Assembly: GCF_026151205.1 (NCBI RefSeq)
Contig: NC_087077.1
Location: 17,161,475-17,225,474 of the forward strand
DNA: 64,000 bases
Source of the DNA: Bolinopsis microptera
Lineage: Eukaryota > Ctenophora > Tentaculata > Lobata > Bolinopsidae
Direction of reading: 5' to 3'
A model generated the notes under the pieces. The model did not search any database. It was not told where the DNA came from and saw only the letters and a program-made list of their open reading frames with translations. Shown here piece by piece: positions 1 to 12,200 of the stretch; positions within the stretch are counted from its first letter, which is position 1, and every line of letters begins with the position of its first letter. Both the position numbers and the translations under genes were made by a program.

Positions 1-1662
1 CTTGTCGGTCGTTTTCCTGACTATACCTACATTGAGTATTTCCCTGTGATGGAAGGAGAATCAAAACAATCCAAGTAAAAACTGAAAACGGCAACATAGC
101 TACCAGTCTTATAGAGAACTGGTGAACCTAAACGTGTAGGTAGGGTTACAGACAAACATAACGAACAACGTAAAAGCAATATTAAGAAGGTCATTATTCT
201 TATCTTCGCATAATATGCTATCAATTTGCAAAACCGCTTAATTTTATCAAGACATAATTACTGCACACTGTGAACTCGTCGGTATTTATTCTCGCATATT
301 TTGTGTCTACTTGGGTCATGAAATCTTTGTCCTACAGTCATCTGTACCGGGAATGATGACAATTTTTTATTGTTTCTTGAATATTCTCCGCAGAATTTTG
401 ATTAACGAGCTCGTAAATGAGTAAATCGTCACAACATGCCTATTAATTTCTGAGCTCCGCTTTGATCCTCTGATTAATGTGATTCCGAAGAATTCCCACT
501 GGTAAGAAAATGCCAATTATGTTGTTAAAGTCGAATTACGTTGAGAAATTTCGGGGATGAGGTAATGTGAGCGGGATTGTTACTAGGTACAGGATTAATA
601 ATCCTTCTCAGGGTTGACTATTAAGAATCCCTCTTATCTGGCTCCAACAAAGATCAGATCACGTCACCCAATCTGTGACGATCCATGGATTTATAGCTGA
701 TTAACATGGTAATTATGTAGTCCCTCACTCAAGTAATAGAGCGAAGCAGAGCCTCCTTAATATAGTTCATTTTATAGTTCATTATAGGGACAATAACATC
801 ACTGAAGTTGACGAATTTTTCTTCTCTCATATTATGTCGGTGAGAGACCAAGATAGGAAAGAATGTAGCGAACGCCAACTTGGCTGATAATGATTGCTAT
901 TCTGCTGAAGAATAGAGTTTGAAATCCATTCTCTCATACCATCTACAATCTACATCCAATGACAATGAGAAGAGTTTGTCAAGCGGAAGATAAATTTATG
1001 ATTCCTAGATGAAGTGGCAGACGAAAATCATGGAGGAGTTCAACGATTGTGCGAGATTCAGTTATTATACAGCTCAACTTTGATTAATATCAATGAACAG
1101 TGCTGACACCTTGAAAATGTATTCCTCGAAATATGGATCAGTGTTTCCTAGTCCACAGATAGCGCATCTCGCTGTCTTGGCGCTGCCCTCACCCACTGAA
1201 ACATTTTCAACCTTTGTTGTTGTTCTTTCCCTTTTCATCTCGAATCTTCGAATTATTTATGTCAAATACCGAGTCGTTTGTTTATAAATTAATTAAGCGG
1301 CTCGCTTCTAAATTCTTCTGCGCCGATGTATTCGTTCTCATTTATCATTATCTCATTTAAAAAACAGCCAAGCCGTTTATAATTATTCGTTTGTTTTGTG
1401 TCATTTCCTTTATTTAATGAATTGGGAACTTAAGAGAAGGTCAAAATTCCTCAGAATCTAACACATTTTGGCACAAAAGGTCTCGGACCGGTAAATGTAA
1501 TCGTAAAAACATTATACAGTATAAAATATAGAAGCTATTTGAGTATTAATCATACTGTTGATTATGGGTCACAAACCGTTTAATGAAATATTCGAACTTA
1601 CCTTAAAATTATGACTATTACGATGCATATTTCCAATTCCTGTACGTCGCACTATTATTTAG
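1..1662. other. AT-rich DNA, no gene recognised
   Basis: No coding exon, RNA gene or strong repeat could be supported here. Short open frames at 27-224 and 1093-1287 show no recognisable motif and are probably chance. The region probably holds intron or upstream exons of the gene ending at 1932, but none could be placed. Confidence 0.4.
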
Positions 1663-1932
1663 GTATTAAAGACGGCTGTACCAGTTCTTACGAATATGTC
1701 AACCAACACTGATGGTGATGTTGGTGAAGACTATTCACTGCTGGCAAAGGAAGAAACAGAAGTGGAAAGCAACAAAGAGGAATATGCTTGCTCTGTCTGT
1801 GGAATGATTTTCTCTTTAGGGGACGACTTTACAGTTCATTATAGGGTGAATCATACAATAACTGAAACTGGAATTGACGAGGTTTCCGTCTCTGATATTT
1901 CTGTGAAAGGGAATGCTATCTTATTGATCTGA
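1663..1932 (+). CDS. Terminal exon with a single C2H2 zinc finger (partial gene)
   Basis: An acceptor-like site (ttatttag) at 1661-1662 opens a frame of 89 residues that ends in TGA at 1930-1932. If the exon starts at 1663 the frame is open through an internal Met at 1696. An acidic Glu-rich stretch precedes one finger, CSVC-x12-H-x4-H (residues about 46-66 of the exon), followed by a short tail. A single finger near the C-terminus is compatible with a nucleic-acid-binding protein, but the specific family is not recognisable. It could also be a single-exon small protein starting at 1696. An AATAAA-like motif lies downstream near 2484. Upstream exons were not found. Confidence 0.45.
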   Translation, partial: VLKTAVPVLTNMSTNTDGDVGEDYSLLAKEETEVESNKEEYACSVCGMIFSLGDDFTVHYRVNHTITETGIDEVSVSDISVKGNAILLI

Positions 1933-2671
1933 ACATAAATTATAATTTTGGAGACGTATTATTATATGTTGATTTTAGCTGAATTTATCGAGTTTGTTTT
2001 CTCGAATCGACTCAGTGAGAAGCAGAATATTTGAGATTTGAAGATGAAATGTAACTTCCAATAACAGGGAGAGTGGGATCATCATCTGTATCTCAATTTA
2101 GTTTTTATATTTATTTGTTATAATATATTTAAGTAGTGCTTTTTATTGAAATCATATTTTGCAGCTTTATTTTAATCCAAAGTGTTTCGACAAAACTTAA
2201 CTTGATTTAGAAATACAATCGAGGGCGATAACTAGGACAGTAAAACCAAGATTTAAATTTAATTTGACCAAATTCGACTTATTTGGATCGGTAGATCTAC
2301 TGTTTGTGTTGAATCTCGAAACATTTAATGTCAGATGTTCTTTAAACCATATTATATGTAATAATGTTTTGCAAATATCTTAGCTTTCCAATTAATAATT
2401 TTATCCAAGAAGTATAATCTTTGACATCTTGATAATTCTTTAGGAGTCTTGGGTTCTGTGTGTCTCAATGATCGGTGACAAATAAATAAAAATGATCGTT
2501 CCACCAAATTTGGTTTCGTGTTTCTTGTTTACCAGCTTTTTTCTAAAGTTTAAATACTCAAGGAATTCAAACGATTGAAAATGCTACACTTTACTTCTGA
2601 TTTGAACTAGATGATGTAAACGAAGCTAGAAACGAATATAATTATAAGTAATTTAATTTACTTATCTGTAG
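1933..2671. other. Intergenic AT-rich DNA
   Basis: No gene or repeat was recognised. The stretch contains a probable polyadenylation region near 2480-2490 (overlapping AATAAA motifs). It ends with a pyrimidine-rich AG at 2670-2671, 16 nt before the ALKBH1 start codon, which looks like a splice or trans-splice acceptor. Confidence 0.35.
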
Positions 2672-2687
2672 AGGATACCAATGGTAA

Positions 2688-5600
2688 ATGGAAGAAATCC
2701 AAGACATCCTGAAGATAACGTTTAAAAGTCTGAAGAAGAAAGATGCGGACTTGAAAAATGTTTTGGATACACGTTGTCAAAAATGCTGCCGGAATTTAGT
2801 TCTTGAACAAAATTTCAAAAGAGGTATAATAACTTCCAAATGACACGTCATTTCACCATATTACGGAAAATTCCTTGATTTCACCCTCTACTTGCAATCT
2901 TATATCCAGGGCCCCTAATCCCCTTATCTCCAGGGCTCCCTAATCACCTTATCACCAGGGTCCCCTAATTATCTTATCTCCAGGGCCCCCTAATTATCTT
3001 ATCTCCAGGCCCCCTAATTATCATATCTCCAGGCCCCCTAATTATCATATCTCCAGGCCCCCTAATTATCTTATATCCAGGCCCCCTAATTATCTTATAT
3101 CCAGGGCCCCCTAATTATCTTATCTTCAGGTCCCCTAATTATCTTATTTCCAGGCCCCCTAATTATCTTACATCCATGGCCCCCTAATTATCTTATCTCC
3201 AGGCCCCCTAATTATCTTATATCCATGGCCCCCTAATTATCTTATCTCCAGGCCCCCTAATAATCATATATCCAGGCCCCCTAATTATCTTATCTCCAGG
3301 GCCCCCTAATTATCTTATATCCAGGCCCCCTAATTATCTTATCTCCAGGGCCCCCTAATTATCTTATCTCCAGGCCCCCTAATTATCTTATATTCATGGC
3401 CCCCTAATTATCTTATCTCCAGGCCCCCTAATAATCATATATCCAGGCCCCCTAATTATCTTATCTCCAGGCCCCCTAATTATCTTATCTCCAGGGCCCC
3501 CTAATTATCTTATATCCAGGCCCCCTAATAATCATATATCCAGGCCCCCTAATTATCTTATCTCCAGGGCCCCCTAATTATCTTATATCCAGTGCCCCCT
3601 AATTATCTTATCTCCAGGCCCCCTAATTATCTTATATCCATGGCCCCCTAATTATCTTATCTCCAGGCCCCCTAATAATCATATATCCAGGCCCCGTAAT
3701 TATCTTATCTCCAGGGCCCCCTAATTATCTTATCTCCAGGCCCCCTAATTATCTTATCTCCAGGGCCCCCTAATTATCTTATATCCAGGCCCCCCAATCA
3801 CCTTATCTTCAGGGCCCCCTAATTATCTTATCTCCAGGCCCCCTAATTATCTTATCATCAGGGCCCCCTAATTATCTTATCTCCAGAACCCCGTAGCGAC
3901 CCACCCTCTGAACACCTCTCCCCTCCATCCTCTTGGTCTGTCTACTCTCACTCCAACTACCCCGGTCTATTGGTTGTGAAGGGAGCGTTCTCACCTGATG
4001 GACTTACAGATCTACTGAGCAAACTGCTGTTAGACTACCAAGTCCAAGATAAATGGGGAGCTGATGTTAGGTTTTATTATTTTCTTTATCCGAAGACTTT
4101 TTAGAGTAGAATAGTTTTTGTCAAGTACTAGGATTTGTAATTTTCATCTTTTTACCGACCTTTATAAAGTTAGCTTACAAACTGTAGCACGAGGCACCCA
4201 CCCACTTGATTTTAGAATGATAACTTTAGATTTCAAAGATTAATGAACGTTAGAAATCTTGTGCAGGTCAAATCTAAGTTGTCTTGGAATAACTTGCCCT
4301 GAAAGCAAAAGTTACTGGTCTACTACAGACGATCAAGAACATCTTCTCATTGATAAACTCCGCTGGGTTTCAAATGGGTAAGCATGTCCATCATAATCCT
4401 CCACTTCAATGATATGCAGTATAGGTACATGATACATCTTAATTTTCTAGATGAAAAAGTAATTTGAGGTGATAATTGAGTTTAATAATGACTTGAATAG
4501 TTTTCAAAAACTAGGAGTAGGATGCGTTCTTTTGCACTTACTTTACAGCTCACTTTACAGCTTACTTTACAGCTTACTTTACAGCTTACTTTACAGCTTA
4601 CTTTACAGCTTACTTTACAGCTTACTTTATCTAATCTAAACCTTCCTTTGCAGCTATCATTTTGACTGGACTAAGCGAGAGTATCGGACAGGGTTCAAGT
4701 CTCAATTTCCTGACGATCTGGCAGATATTGGTTACAGTGTCGTGAAAAGGTTGGGGGGGGGGGGGGGGGGGGGGTCCAACCCGATGTCCGATATGAGGGT
4801 TGATGAGGCCAAAATCGGAATCGGAAAAATCGGAAAAATCGGAAAATTGAGAAATTTACAGAATCGATCTCTAAAACCTCTCAGAAGTGATATAATTCAA
4901 CCAGAACCCCTACATATGCTATATTGTTATAAGAAAACAAACCAATTGGACATTCCAATAGTATGTTTTATGTGTTTTTCCACTGCAGGGGCTTATTAGT
5001 ATGCTCACTACTAGTTGGAGTTGTCATGTACTCCCAGACCCGAGTGCTTTGGCCTTTTGACGTGACATCGATTGTTAAATTGTTTCTGCTCATTAATTTT
5101 ATCCCTGTTACTTGTTATTATGTATTAGTACAACACTAGGTACCGGGTTATATTTTGTGGTCCGGTCTTAAAACATACCATGATATCACTAGTACACTGC
5201 ACCTTAAATGTATACCAGTAGTAGTCAAGTACATTTGTATCGTAACACATGCTTGGCTGGGGGATCATGTTTTGTGTCCGTTCGGTACCCTATATTTTCA
5301 AAACGGAAAAAAAGTAGGGCGAACAAAAACGGACAAAAACAGACAAAACATTTACATGTCCTCCTCCTCCCTAGTCTTCCTCCTCCTTCTCATCAGTCCT
5401 CCTCCTCCTCCTAAGTCTTCCTCCTCCTCCTGAGTCCTTCTCCTCCTCAGTTCTCTTCAGTCCTCTTCCTGACTCCTCGTCCTCGTCCTCGTCCTTCTCC
5501 TCAATCCTCCTCACCCTGCTCCTCAGTCCCCTCCTCCTCCTCAGTCCTACTCCCAGTCCTCCTCCTTCTCCTTCTCCTCCTCCTCCTCCTCATTTCTCCT

Positions 5601-8600
5601 CCTCATTTCTCCTCCTCATCCTCCTCCTCCTTCTCCTCCCCATCAGTCCTCCTGAGTCCTCATAGTCGTCATCCTCCTCCTCATCCTCGTCCACCTCCTG
5701 AGTCCTCCTTCTGAGTCCTCCTCCTCATCCTCCTCCTCAGTCATCCTCCTCTTCCTCCTCAGTCCTCCCCAGTCCTCCTCCTCCTCAGTCCTCCTCCTCC
5801 TTAGTCCTCCTCCTCCTCACCAATCAGCTGCTCCTCTTCCTCAGTCCTCCCTCTCCTCTTCAGTCCTCCTCCTCCTCAGTCCTCCTCCTCCTCAGTCCTC
5901 CTCGGTCCTTCTCCTCCTCCTCAGTCCTCCTCGGTCCTTCTCCTCCTCCCCAATCCTTCTCTTTCTCCTCAGTCTTCCTCCTTCTCCTCCTCCTCCTCCT
6001 CAGTTCTCCTCCTCAACCTCCTCCTCCTTCTCCTCTTCCTTCTCCTCCTAATCAGTCCTCCTCCTCAGTCGTCCTCTTCATGTCCTTAGTCATCGTCCTC
6101 ATCCTCATCGTCCTTAGTCCTCGTCCTCATCCTCCTAGTCCTCGTCCTTAGTCCTCGTCCTCATCCTCCTAGTCCTCGTCCTGGTCCTCCTCTGTCCTCC
6201 TCAGTCCTCCTTCTCCTCAGTCCTCAGTCCTCCTCCTCAGTCCTCAGTCCTCCCCCAGTCCTCCTTCTCCTCCTCCTCATCCTCAGTCCTCCTCCTCCTT
6301 CTCTTTCTTATCAGTCCTCCTCCTCAGTCCTCGCTCTCGTCCTCGTCCTCAGTCCTTTTCGTCCTTAGCCCTCGCGTTCTCTTAGTCCTCCTCCTCCCCG
6401 TCCTCAGTCCTCCTCTTCCTCCTCACCAATCCTGCTCCTCTTCCTCAGTCCTCCCTCTCCTCTTCAGTCCTCCTCCTCCTCCTCTGTCCTTCTGGGTCCT
6501 TCTCCTCCTCATCAGTCCTCCTCCTCCTCAGTCTTCCTCCTTCTCCTCCTCCTCCTCTCTTTTAATGTTATTTAAAATTGTGTAGACTATTCTTTGTATC
6601 TAACTGAGGATTGGAAGTTTGAGAAAGGACCATGGTCAATGGTCATTAACCGTGCTACCCATTTCTGCAGATAGCCTGTTACAAATTGTGGAGACAATTT
6701 AAATCAAAAGTTACTAAAGCGTTCCCTATTTGTTACTATTGTTATTACCAACCGTACCTCTTTCAATTGTGGACCGGGGTGGATGTTTCTGTCAAACAAG
6801 AGTTGATACGACAGTGTGTTGTTTTTCGGACGAAACGATTCTTGTTTGGAACTAGAAACCATTTTGGGGTTCTGGGACCACCACCAATCGATTTCTTGTC
6901 ATATTTAAGTACAGAAATAGCTACATATATCGCCTAGAAACCTCAGAGGAAAGATTTAAATTTTCCCGATTTTTCCGATATGAGGGTTGATGAGGCCAAA
7001 ATCGGGATCGGAATGATCGGAAATGATCGGGTTGGACCCCCCCCCAAAGGTTACAAGATAGTAATTGAATTTAAATTTGCACTATAAAAATTGATTTCAA
7101 AGACATAAGTTAAAATAATATCCTCACGTTACGCACTAACACATTAATATTACTCCAGCTTGCATTATATAATAACTAGAAAACCCGTGGTCACAGGTGA
7201 CAGGGAGAAAGCTAATAGTATTTTTTGTTAATAAGTTTAAATCGCGTCAAAAAATATCCGTCACAACCAAAGATACAGCCGACTTAAATGTTGCTCTTAC
7301 TTAACACAGCGTAATATCAACAAAACCGATCAAAATGACGTTAAAACAATCATTGCACGTGCACGTGCGCGCGTGTAATAACTCAAATACCCTCGTTACC
7401 GTGGTAACTACGCAAGTTCATATTTCTCATCTAATTTGCACGTGGGCGGTCGTACATACAGACAACATAAATAATTCTTTGAATTATAGTAGAGATAGTT
7501 GGTTCTAAAAGAATAAGCAGTTACATCACTGCTTATAATGTGATAACATTATTTTCACAACTTTGAGTCGTGAAAATAGTTTTATCCAACGAGTTTGATA
7601 AAACGAGTTACATACCGAGTTTGACGAGGTGTGTAACTCATGTTATCATAAGAGTAATTAAACTCTTGATTTCAGTCTGAGAGTCAGCAGTGACGTGAAG
7701 CCAGACTCAGCAATAATGAACTTTTATCATCCAGGAGATACTCTCTCCTTCCACACAGATGAACTTGAGTGGGATCTGAGCAAGCCTCTTGTATCGATTA
7801 GCTTAGGTATGCGGGCTTTTCAAATATATTTCTTATCCAGATCAGTTAAGAATTTACCTGATCAAGCTCTGATATTGATCCTAAAAACGTATAAAGTACG
7901 AATACGACCGTGAAAATTTAGTGTTGTCAATTATATTCGACTCCTCGAATAACCCCTCAAATAACCCCTCAAATAACCACTCAAATAACCCCTCAAATAA
8001 CCCCTCAAATAACCCCTCAAATAACCCCGCAAATAACCCCTCAAATAACCCCTCAAATAACCCCTCAAATAATCCCTCAAATAACCCCTCAAATAACCCT
8101 TCAAATAACCCCTCAAATAACCCCTCAAATAACCCCGCAAACAACCCCTCAAATAACCCCTCAAACAACCCCTTAAACAACCCCTCAAATAACCAGATTT
8201 ACCGGGAATACTCTGTGTGGGAGGAACAACAAAGTCTGACCCACCCATCTCCCTCCTCCTCACGCACGGAGATATCATCATTCTGTCAAATACCCCTCAA
8301 ATAACCCCTCAAATAACCCCTCAAATAACCCCTCAAATAACCCCTCAAATAACCAGGTTACCGGGAATACTCTGTGTGGGAGGAACAACAAAGTCTGACC
8401 CTCCCATCTCCCTCCTCACGCACGGAGATATCATCATTCTGTCAAATAACCCCTCAAATAACCCCTCAAATAACCCCTCAAATAACCCCTCAAATAACCC
8501 CTCAAATAACCCCTCAAATAACCAGGTTTACCGGGAATACTCTGTGTGGGAGGAACAACAAAGTCTGACCCTCCCATCTCCCTCCTCCTCACGCACGGAG

Positions 8601-8908
8601 ATATCATCATTCTGTCTGGACCCTCTCGTCTGGCATACCACGCTGTACCTAAGGTCTTCACCTCATACCATGTGAGAACATGCGAGCATGAGGTGGTTAG
8701 TAGTTCAGACTTGAAAAGTGAGGAGGATCACAATGTTGGGTCGGATGTACCGCGCTGGATAAGTCAGTTTGTTGATGGCTTGTCTTCAGACCGGTTAGAG
8801 AAGATTGATAAGTCCTTATCTGCTGAAGAGTTGAAGGAGAGGATCAGAAAGTTTTTGCCGAGGACAAGATTCAATATCAGTATTAGGCAGGTAGAAAAAT
8901 ATGAGTGA
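2688..8908 (+). CDS. ALKBH1: ALKBH1: nucleic-acid dioxygenase, AlkB homolog 1
   Basis: Fe(II)/2-oxoglutarate-dependent dioxygenase. In animals ALKBH1 demethylates or oxidises modified bases in tRNA, in cytosol and mitochondria. I assemble six exons with consistent phases: 2688-2823, 3887-4070, 4267-4377, 4654-4749, 7676-7806 and 8526-8908, giving 346 residues (human about 389). Exon 1 has the N-terminal motif DADLKNVLD. Exons 3-4 encode LIDKLRWVSNGYHFDWTKRE, which matches the human [20 protein letters not shown] region. Exon 5 has the double-stranded beta-helix start MNFYHPGD with the iron-binding HxD (FHTD) and KPLVSISLG. Exon 6 has GDIIILSGPSRLAYHAVPKV with the distal His, and ends with RTRFNISIRQV including the 2OG-binding Arg. 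Introns 1, 2 and 5 each end in a tandem repeat built on the acceptor. A G/C-capped element sits 3 nt after exon 4. AATAAA lies at 8929-8934. Confidence 0.93.
2905..3886 (+). repeat. 24-25 bp minisatellite whose unit carries a splice acceptor
   Basis: About 40 units, each roughly CCCCCTAATTATCTTA followed by TCTCCAGG. Every unit holds a branch-point-like CTAAT, a pyrimidine tract and CAG/G. The last unit ends exactly at the real acceptor of ALKBH1 exon 2 (AG at 3885-3886). The array therefore looks like a tandem amplification of the native 3' end of intron 1. Variants have TATATCCAGG, TCATCAGG or a missing G. Confidence 0.9.
4544..4653 (+). repeat. 12-bp tandem repeat of acceptor-like sequence before ALKBH1 exon 4
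   Basis: About seven copies of CTTACTTTACAG fill 4544-4630, ahead of the true acceptor (CCTTCCTTTGCAG, AG at 4652-4653). Each copy ends in a pyrimidine tract plus CAG. This is the second array in the same gene built from a 3' splice-site motif. Confidence 0.85.
4753..7045. mobile_element. G/C-capped TIR element A in ALKBH1 intron 4
   Basis: The element starts with 22 G (4753-4774) followed by TCCAACCCGAT, and ends with ATCGGGTTGGA followed by 9 C (7037-7045), a clear terminal inverted repeat. Inside each end lies a short tandem ATCGGAAAA-type repeat; the motif GATATGAGGGTTGATGAGGC occurs near both ends. The interior holds a roughly 1.2-kb (TCC)n-rich pyrimidine block (about 5358-6560), preceded by a segment at 5262-5345 shared with element B. 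A 7-bp direct repeat AAAGGTT flanks it (4746-4752 and 7046-7052). No transposase frame is visible, so it is probably non-autonomous. The target duplication includes the exon 4 splice donor. Confidence 0.75.
5358..6560 (+). repeat. (TCC)n homopyrimidine block inside element A
   Basis: Pyrimidine-rich sequence of TCC/TCAGTCC units with almost no purines except the A/G of CAGTCC. Open frames read through it are low-complexity Ser/Pro/Leu and are not considered genes. Long polypyrimidine tracts of this kind can form triplex (H-DNA) structures; that is known chemistry, not shown here. Confidence 0.85.
7436..7497. repeat. Dispersed repeat copy (pair with 54220-54290)
   Basis: The stretch beginning TTGCACGTGGGCGGTCGTAC and ending near AATTCTTTGAATTATAGTA occurs here in ALKBH1 intron 4 and again at about 54220-54290 in a GTF3C3 intron, in the same orientation. 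The second copy carries an extra TACATTATACAT tandem. It looks like an interspersed repeat of unknown class. Confidence 0.6.
7943..8525 (+). repeat. 11-bp minisatellite with two partial copies of ALKBH1 exon 6
   Basis: Units of AATAACCCCTC fill 7943-8190, 8288-8353 and 8442-8520. Two partial copies of the 5' part of ALKBH1 exon 6 are embedded (about 8195-8287 and 8356-8441). Each starts at an AACCAG acceptor and stops at the same place, after ATCATCATTCTGTC. The functional exon follows at 8526. The second copy lacks one T after the acceptor and one CTC triplet, so it is out of frame. No donor site follows the copies, so they are not complete duplicate exons. Confidence 0.88.
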
Positions 8909-8928
8909 ATAAGCTACTTTGCGTCGAA

Positions 8929-8934
8929 AATAAA
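8929..8934 (+). promoter_or_regulatory. Polyadenylation signal of ALKBH1
   Basis: AATAAA lies 21 nt after the ALKBH1 stop codon. Confidence 0.6.
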
Positions 8935-9204
8935 TCTTTCGTGATTCCATTTCTTTATTTGTTGGTAAAATTGTTGCATTTTTGATCTTCGATATGTTAT
9001 GCAGTTTTGTATGTTGAATATGATTATATCATATTAAAGTATTAAGTTCTTAATAATGTAATATACAGATTTAATTGATATTTTATTAGTTCATTTTCTT
9101 ATCACAGTTCAATGTTTCATTACACACACTACGCAATGTATCCCAACTTAAAATGATAGTTACCCTGTTAGTAAAAACAGCGTAGGTATCTTTAACAGAA
9201 TCAT

Positions 9205-12200
9205 GTCGTGCAACTTCTAATACCCTATACTTTATAAGCAGAATGGTTCCATACAGTTGTAGTATTTCTTTACCCTATACTTTATAAGCAGAATGGTTCC
9301 ATACAGTTGCAGTATCTTTAACAGAACCATGTCGTGCAACTTCTAATACCCTTTACTTAATAAGCAGAATGGTTCCATACAGTTGCAGTATTTCTAATAC
9401 CCTATACTTTATAAGCAGAATGGTTCCATACAGTTGTAGTATTTCTAATACCCTATACTTTATAAGCAGAATGGTTCCATACAGTTGCAGTATTTCTAAT
9501 ACCCTATACTTTATAAGCAGAATGGTTCCATACAGTTGCAGTATTTCTAATACCCTTTACTTTATAAGCAGGATGGTTCCATACAGTTGCAGTATTTCTA
9601 ATACCCTATACTTTATAAGCAGAATGGTTCCATACAATTGCAGTATTTCTAATACCCTATACTTTATAAGCAGAATGGTTCCATACAGTTGCAGTATTTC
9701 TTTACCCTTTACTTTATAAGCAGAATGGTTCCATACAGTTGCAGTATTTCTTTACCCTATACTTTATAAGCAGAATGGTTCCATACAGTTGCAGTATTTC
9801 TAATACCCTATACTTTATAAGCAGAATGGTTCCATACAGTTGCAGTATTTCTAATACCCTTTACTTTATAAGCAGGATGGTTCCATACAGTTGCAGTATT
9901 TCTAATACCCTATACTTTATAAGCAGAATGGTTCCATACAATTGCAGTATTTCTAATACCCTATACTTTATAAGCAGAATGGTTCCATACAGTTGCAGTA
10001 TTTCTTTACCCTATACTTTATAAGCAGAATGGTTCCATACAGTTGCAGTATTTCTAATACCCTTTACTTTATAAGCAGAATGGTTCCATACAGTTGCAGT
10101 ATTTCTAATACCCTATACTTTATAAGCAGAATGGTTCCATACAGTTGCAGTATTTCTTTACCCTATACTTTATAAGCAGAATGGTTCCATACAGTTGCAG
10201 TATTTCTAATACCCTATACTTTATAAGCAGAATGGTTCCATACAGTTGCAGTATTTCTTTACCCTATACTTTATAAGCAGAATGGTTCCATACAGTTGCA
10301 GTATTTCTAATACCCTTTACTTTATAAGCAGAATGGTTCCATACAGTTGCAGTATTTCTAATACCCTATACTTTATAAGCAGAATGGTTCCATACAGTTG
10401 CAGTATTTCTTTACCCTATACTTTATAAGCAGAATGGTTCCATACAGTTGCAGTATTTCTAATACCCTATACTTTATAAGCAGAATGGTTCCATACAGTT
10501 GCAGTATTTCTAATACCCTTTACTTTATAAGCAGAATGGTTCCATACAGTTGCAGTATTTCTAATACCCTATACTTTATAAGCAGAATGGTTCCATACAG
10601 TTGCAGTATTTCTTTGTCGTGCAACTTCTAATACCCTATACTTTATAAGCAGAATGGTTCCATACAGTTGTAGTATTTCTAATACCCTTTACTTTATAAG
10701 CAGAATGGTTCCATACAGTTGCAGTATTTCTAATACCCTATACTTTATAAGCAGAATGGTTCCATACAGTTGCAGTATTTCTTTACCCTATACTTTATAA
10801 GCAGAATGGTTCCATACAGTTGCATTATTTCTAATACCCTATACTTTATAAGCAGGATGGTTCCATACAGTTGCAGTATTTCTTTGTCGTGCAACTTCTA
10901 ATACCCTATACTTTATAAGCAGAATGGTTCCATACAGTTGTAGTATTTCTAATACCCTTTACTTTATAAGCAGAATGGTTCCATACAGTTGTAGTATTTC
11001 TAATACCCTATACTTTATAAGCAGAATGGTTCCATACAGTTGCAGTATTTCTAATACCCTATACTTTATAAGCAGAATGGTTCCATACAGTTGCAGTATT
11101 TCTAATACCCTATACTTTATAAGCAGAATGGTTCCATACAGTTGCAGTATTTCTTTGTCGTGCAACTTCTAATACCCTATACTTTATAAGCAGAATGGTT
11201 CCATACAGTTGTAGTATTTCTAATACCCTATACTTTATAAGCAGAATGGTTCCATACAGTTGTAGTATTTCTAATACCCTTTACTTTATAAGCAGAATGG
11301 TTCCATACAGTTGCAGTATTTCTAATACCCTATACTTTATAAGCAGAATGGTTCCATACAGTTGCAGTATTTCTTTACCCTATACTTTATAAGCAGAATG
11401 GTTCCATACAATTGCAGTATCTTTAACAGAATCATGACGTGCAACTTCTAATACCCTATACTTTATAAGCAGAATGGTTCCATACAGTTGTAGTATTTCT
11501 AATACCCTTTACTTTATAAGCAGAATGGTTCCATACAGTTGCAGTATTTCTTTACCCTATACTTTATAAGCAGAATGGTTCCATACAGTTGCAGTATCTT
11601 TAACAGAATCATGACGTGCAACTTCTAATACCCTATACTTTATAAGCAGAATGGTTCCATACAGTTGTAGTATTTCTAATACCCTTTACTTTATAAGCAG
11701 AATGGTTCCATACAGTTGCAGTATTTCTAATACCCTATACTTTATAAGCAGAATGGTTCCATACAGTTGCAGTATTTCTAATACCCTATACTTTATAAGC
11801 AGAATGGTTCCATACAGTTGCAGTATTTCTTTGTCGTGCAACTTCTAATACCCTATACTTTATAAGCAGAATGGTTCCATACAGTTGTAGTATTTCTAAT
11901 ACCCTTCACTTTATAAGCAGAATGGTTCCATACAGTTGCAGTATTTCTAATACCCTATACTTTATAAGCAGAATGGTTCCATACAGTTGCAGTATTTCTT
12001 TACCCTATACTTTATAAGCAGAATGGTTCCATACAGTTGCAGTATCTTTAACAGAATCATGACGTGCAACTTCTAATACCCTATACTTTATAAGCAGAAT
12101 GGTTCCATACAGTTGTAGTATTTCTAATACCCTTTACTTTATAAGCAGAATGGTTCCATACAGTTGCAGTATTTCTAATACCCTATACTTTATAAGCAGG

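Noticed and set aside
2905-3886. Possible CRISPR-like regular array (and the 41-bp and 51-bp arrays)
   Set aside because: Units are contiguous without unique spacers, and the genome is eukaryotic.
7881-8568. Long Asn-Pro-Ser, Gly-Tyr-Leu-Arg and Phe-Glu-Gly-Leu repeat frames on both strands
   Set aside because: They are read-through of the AATAACCCCTC minisatellite in all frames; the real exon 6 of ALKBH1 begins at 8526.
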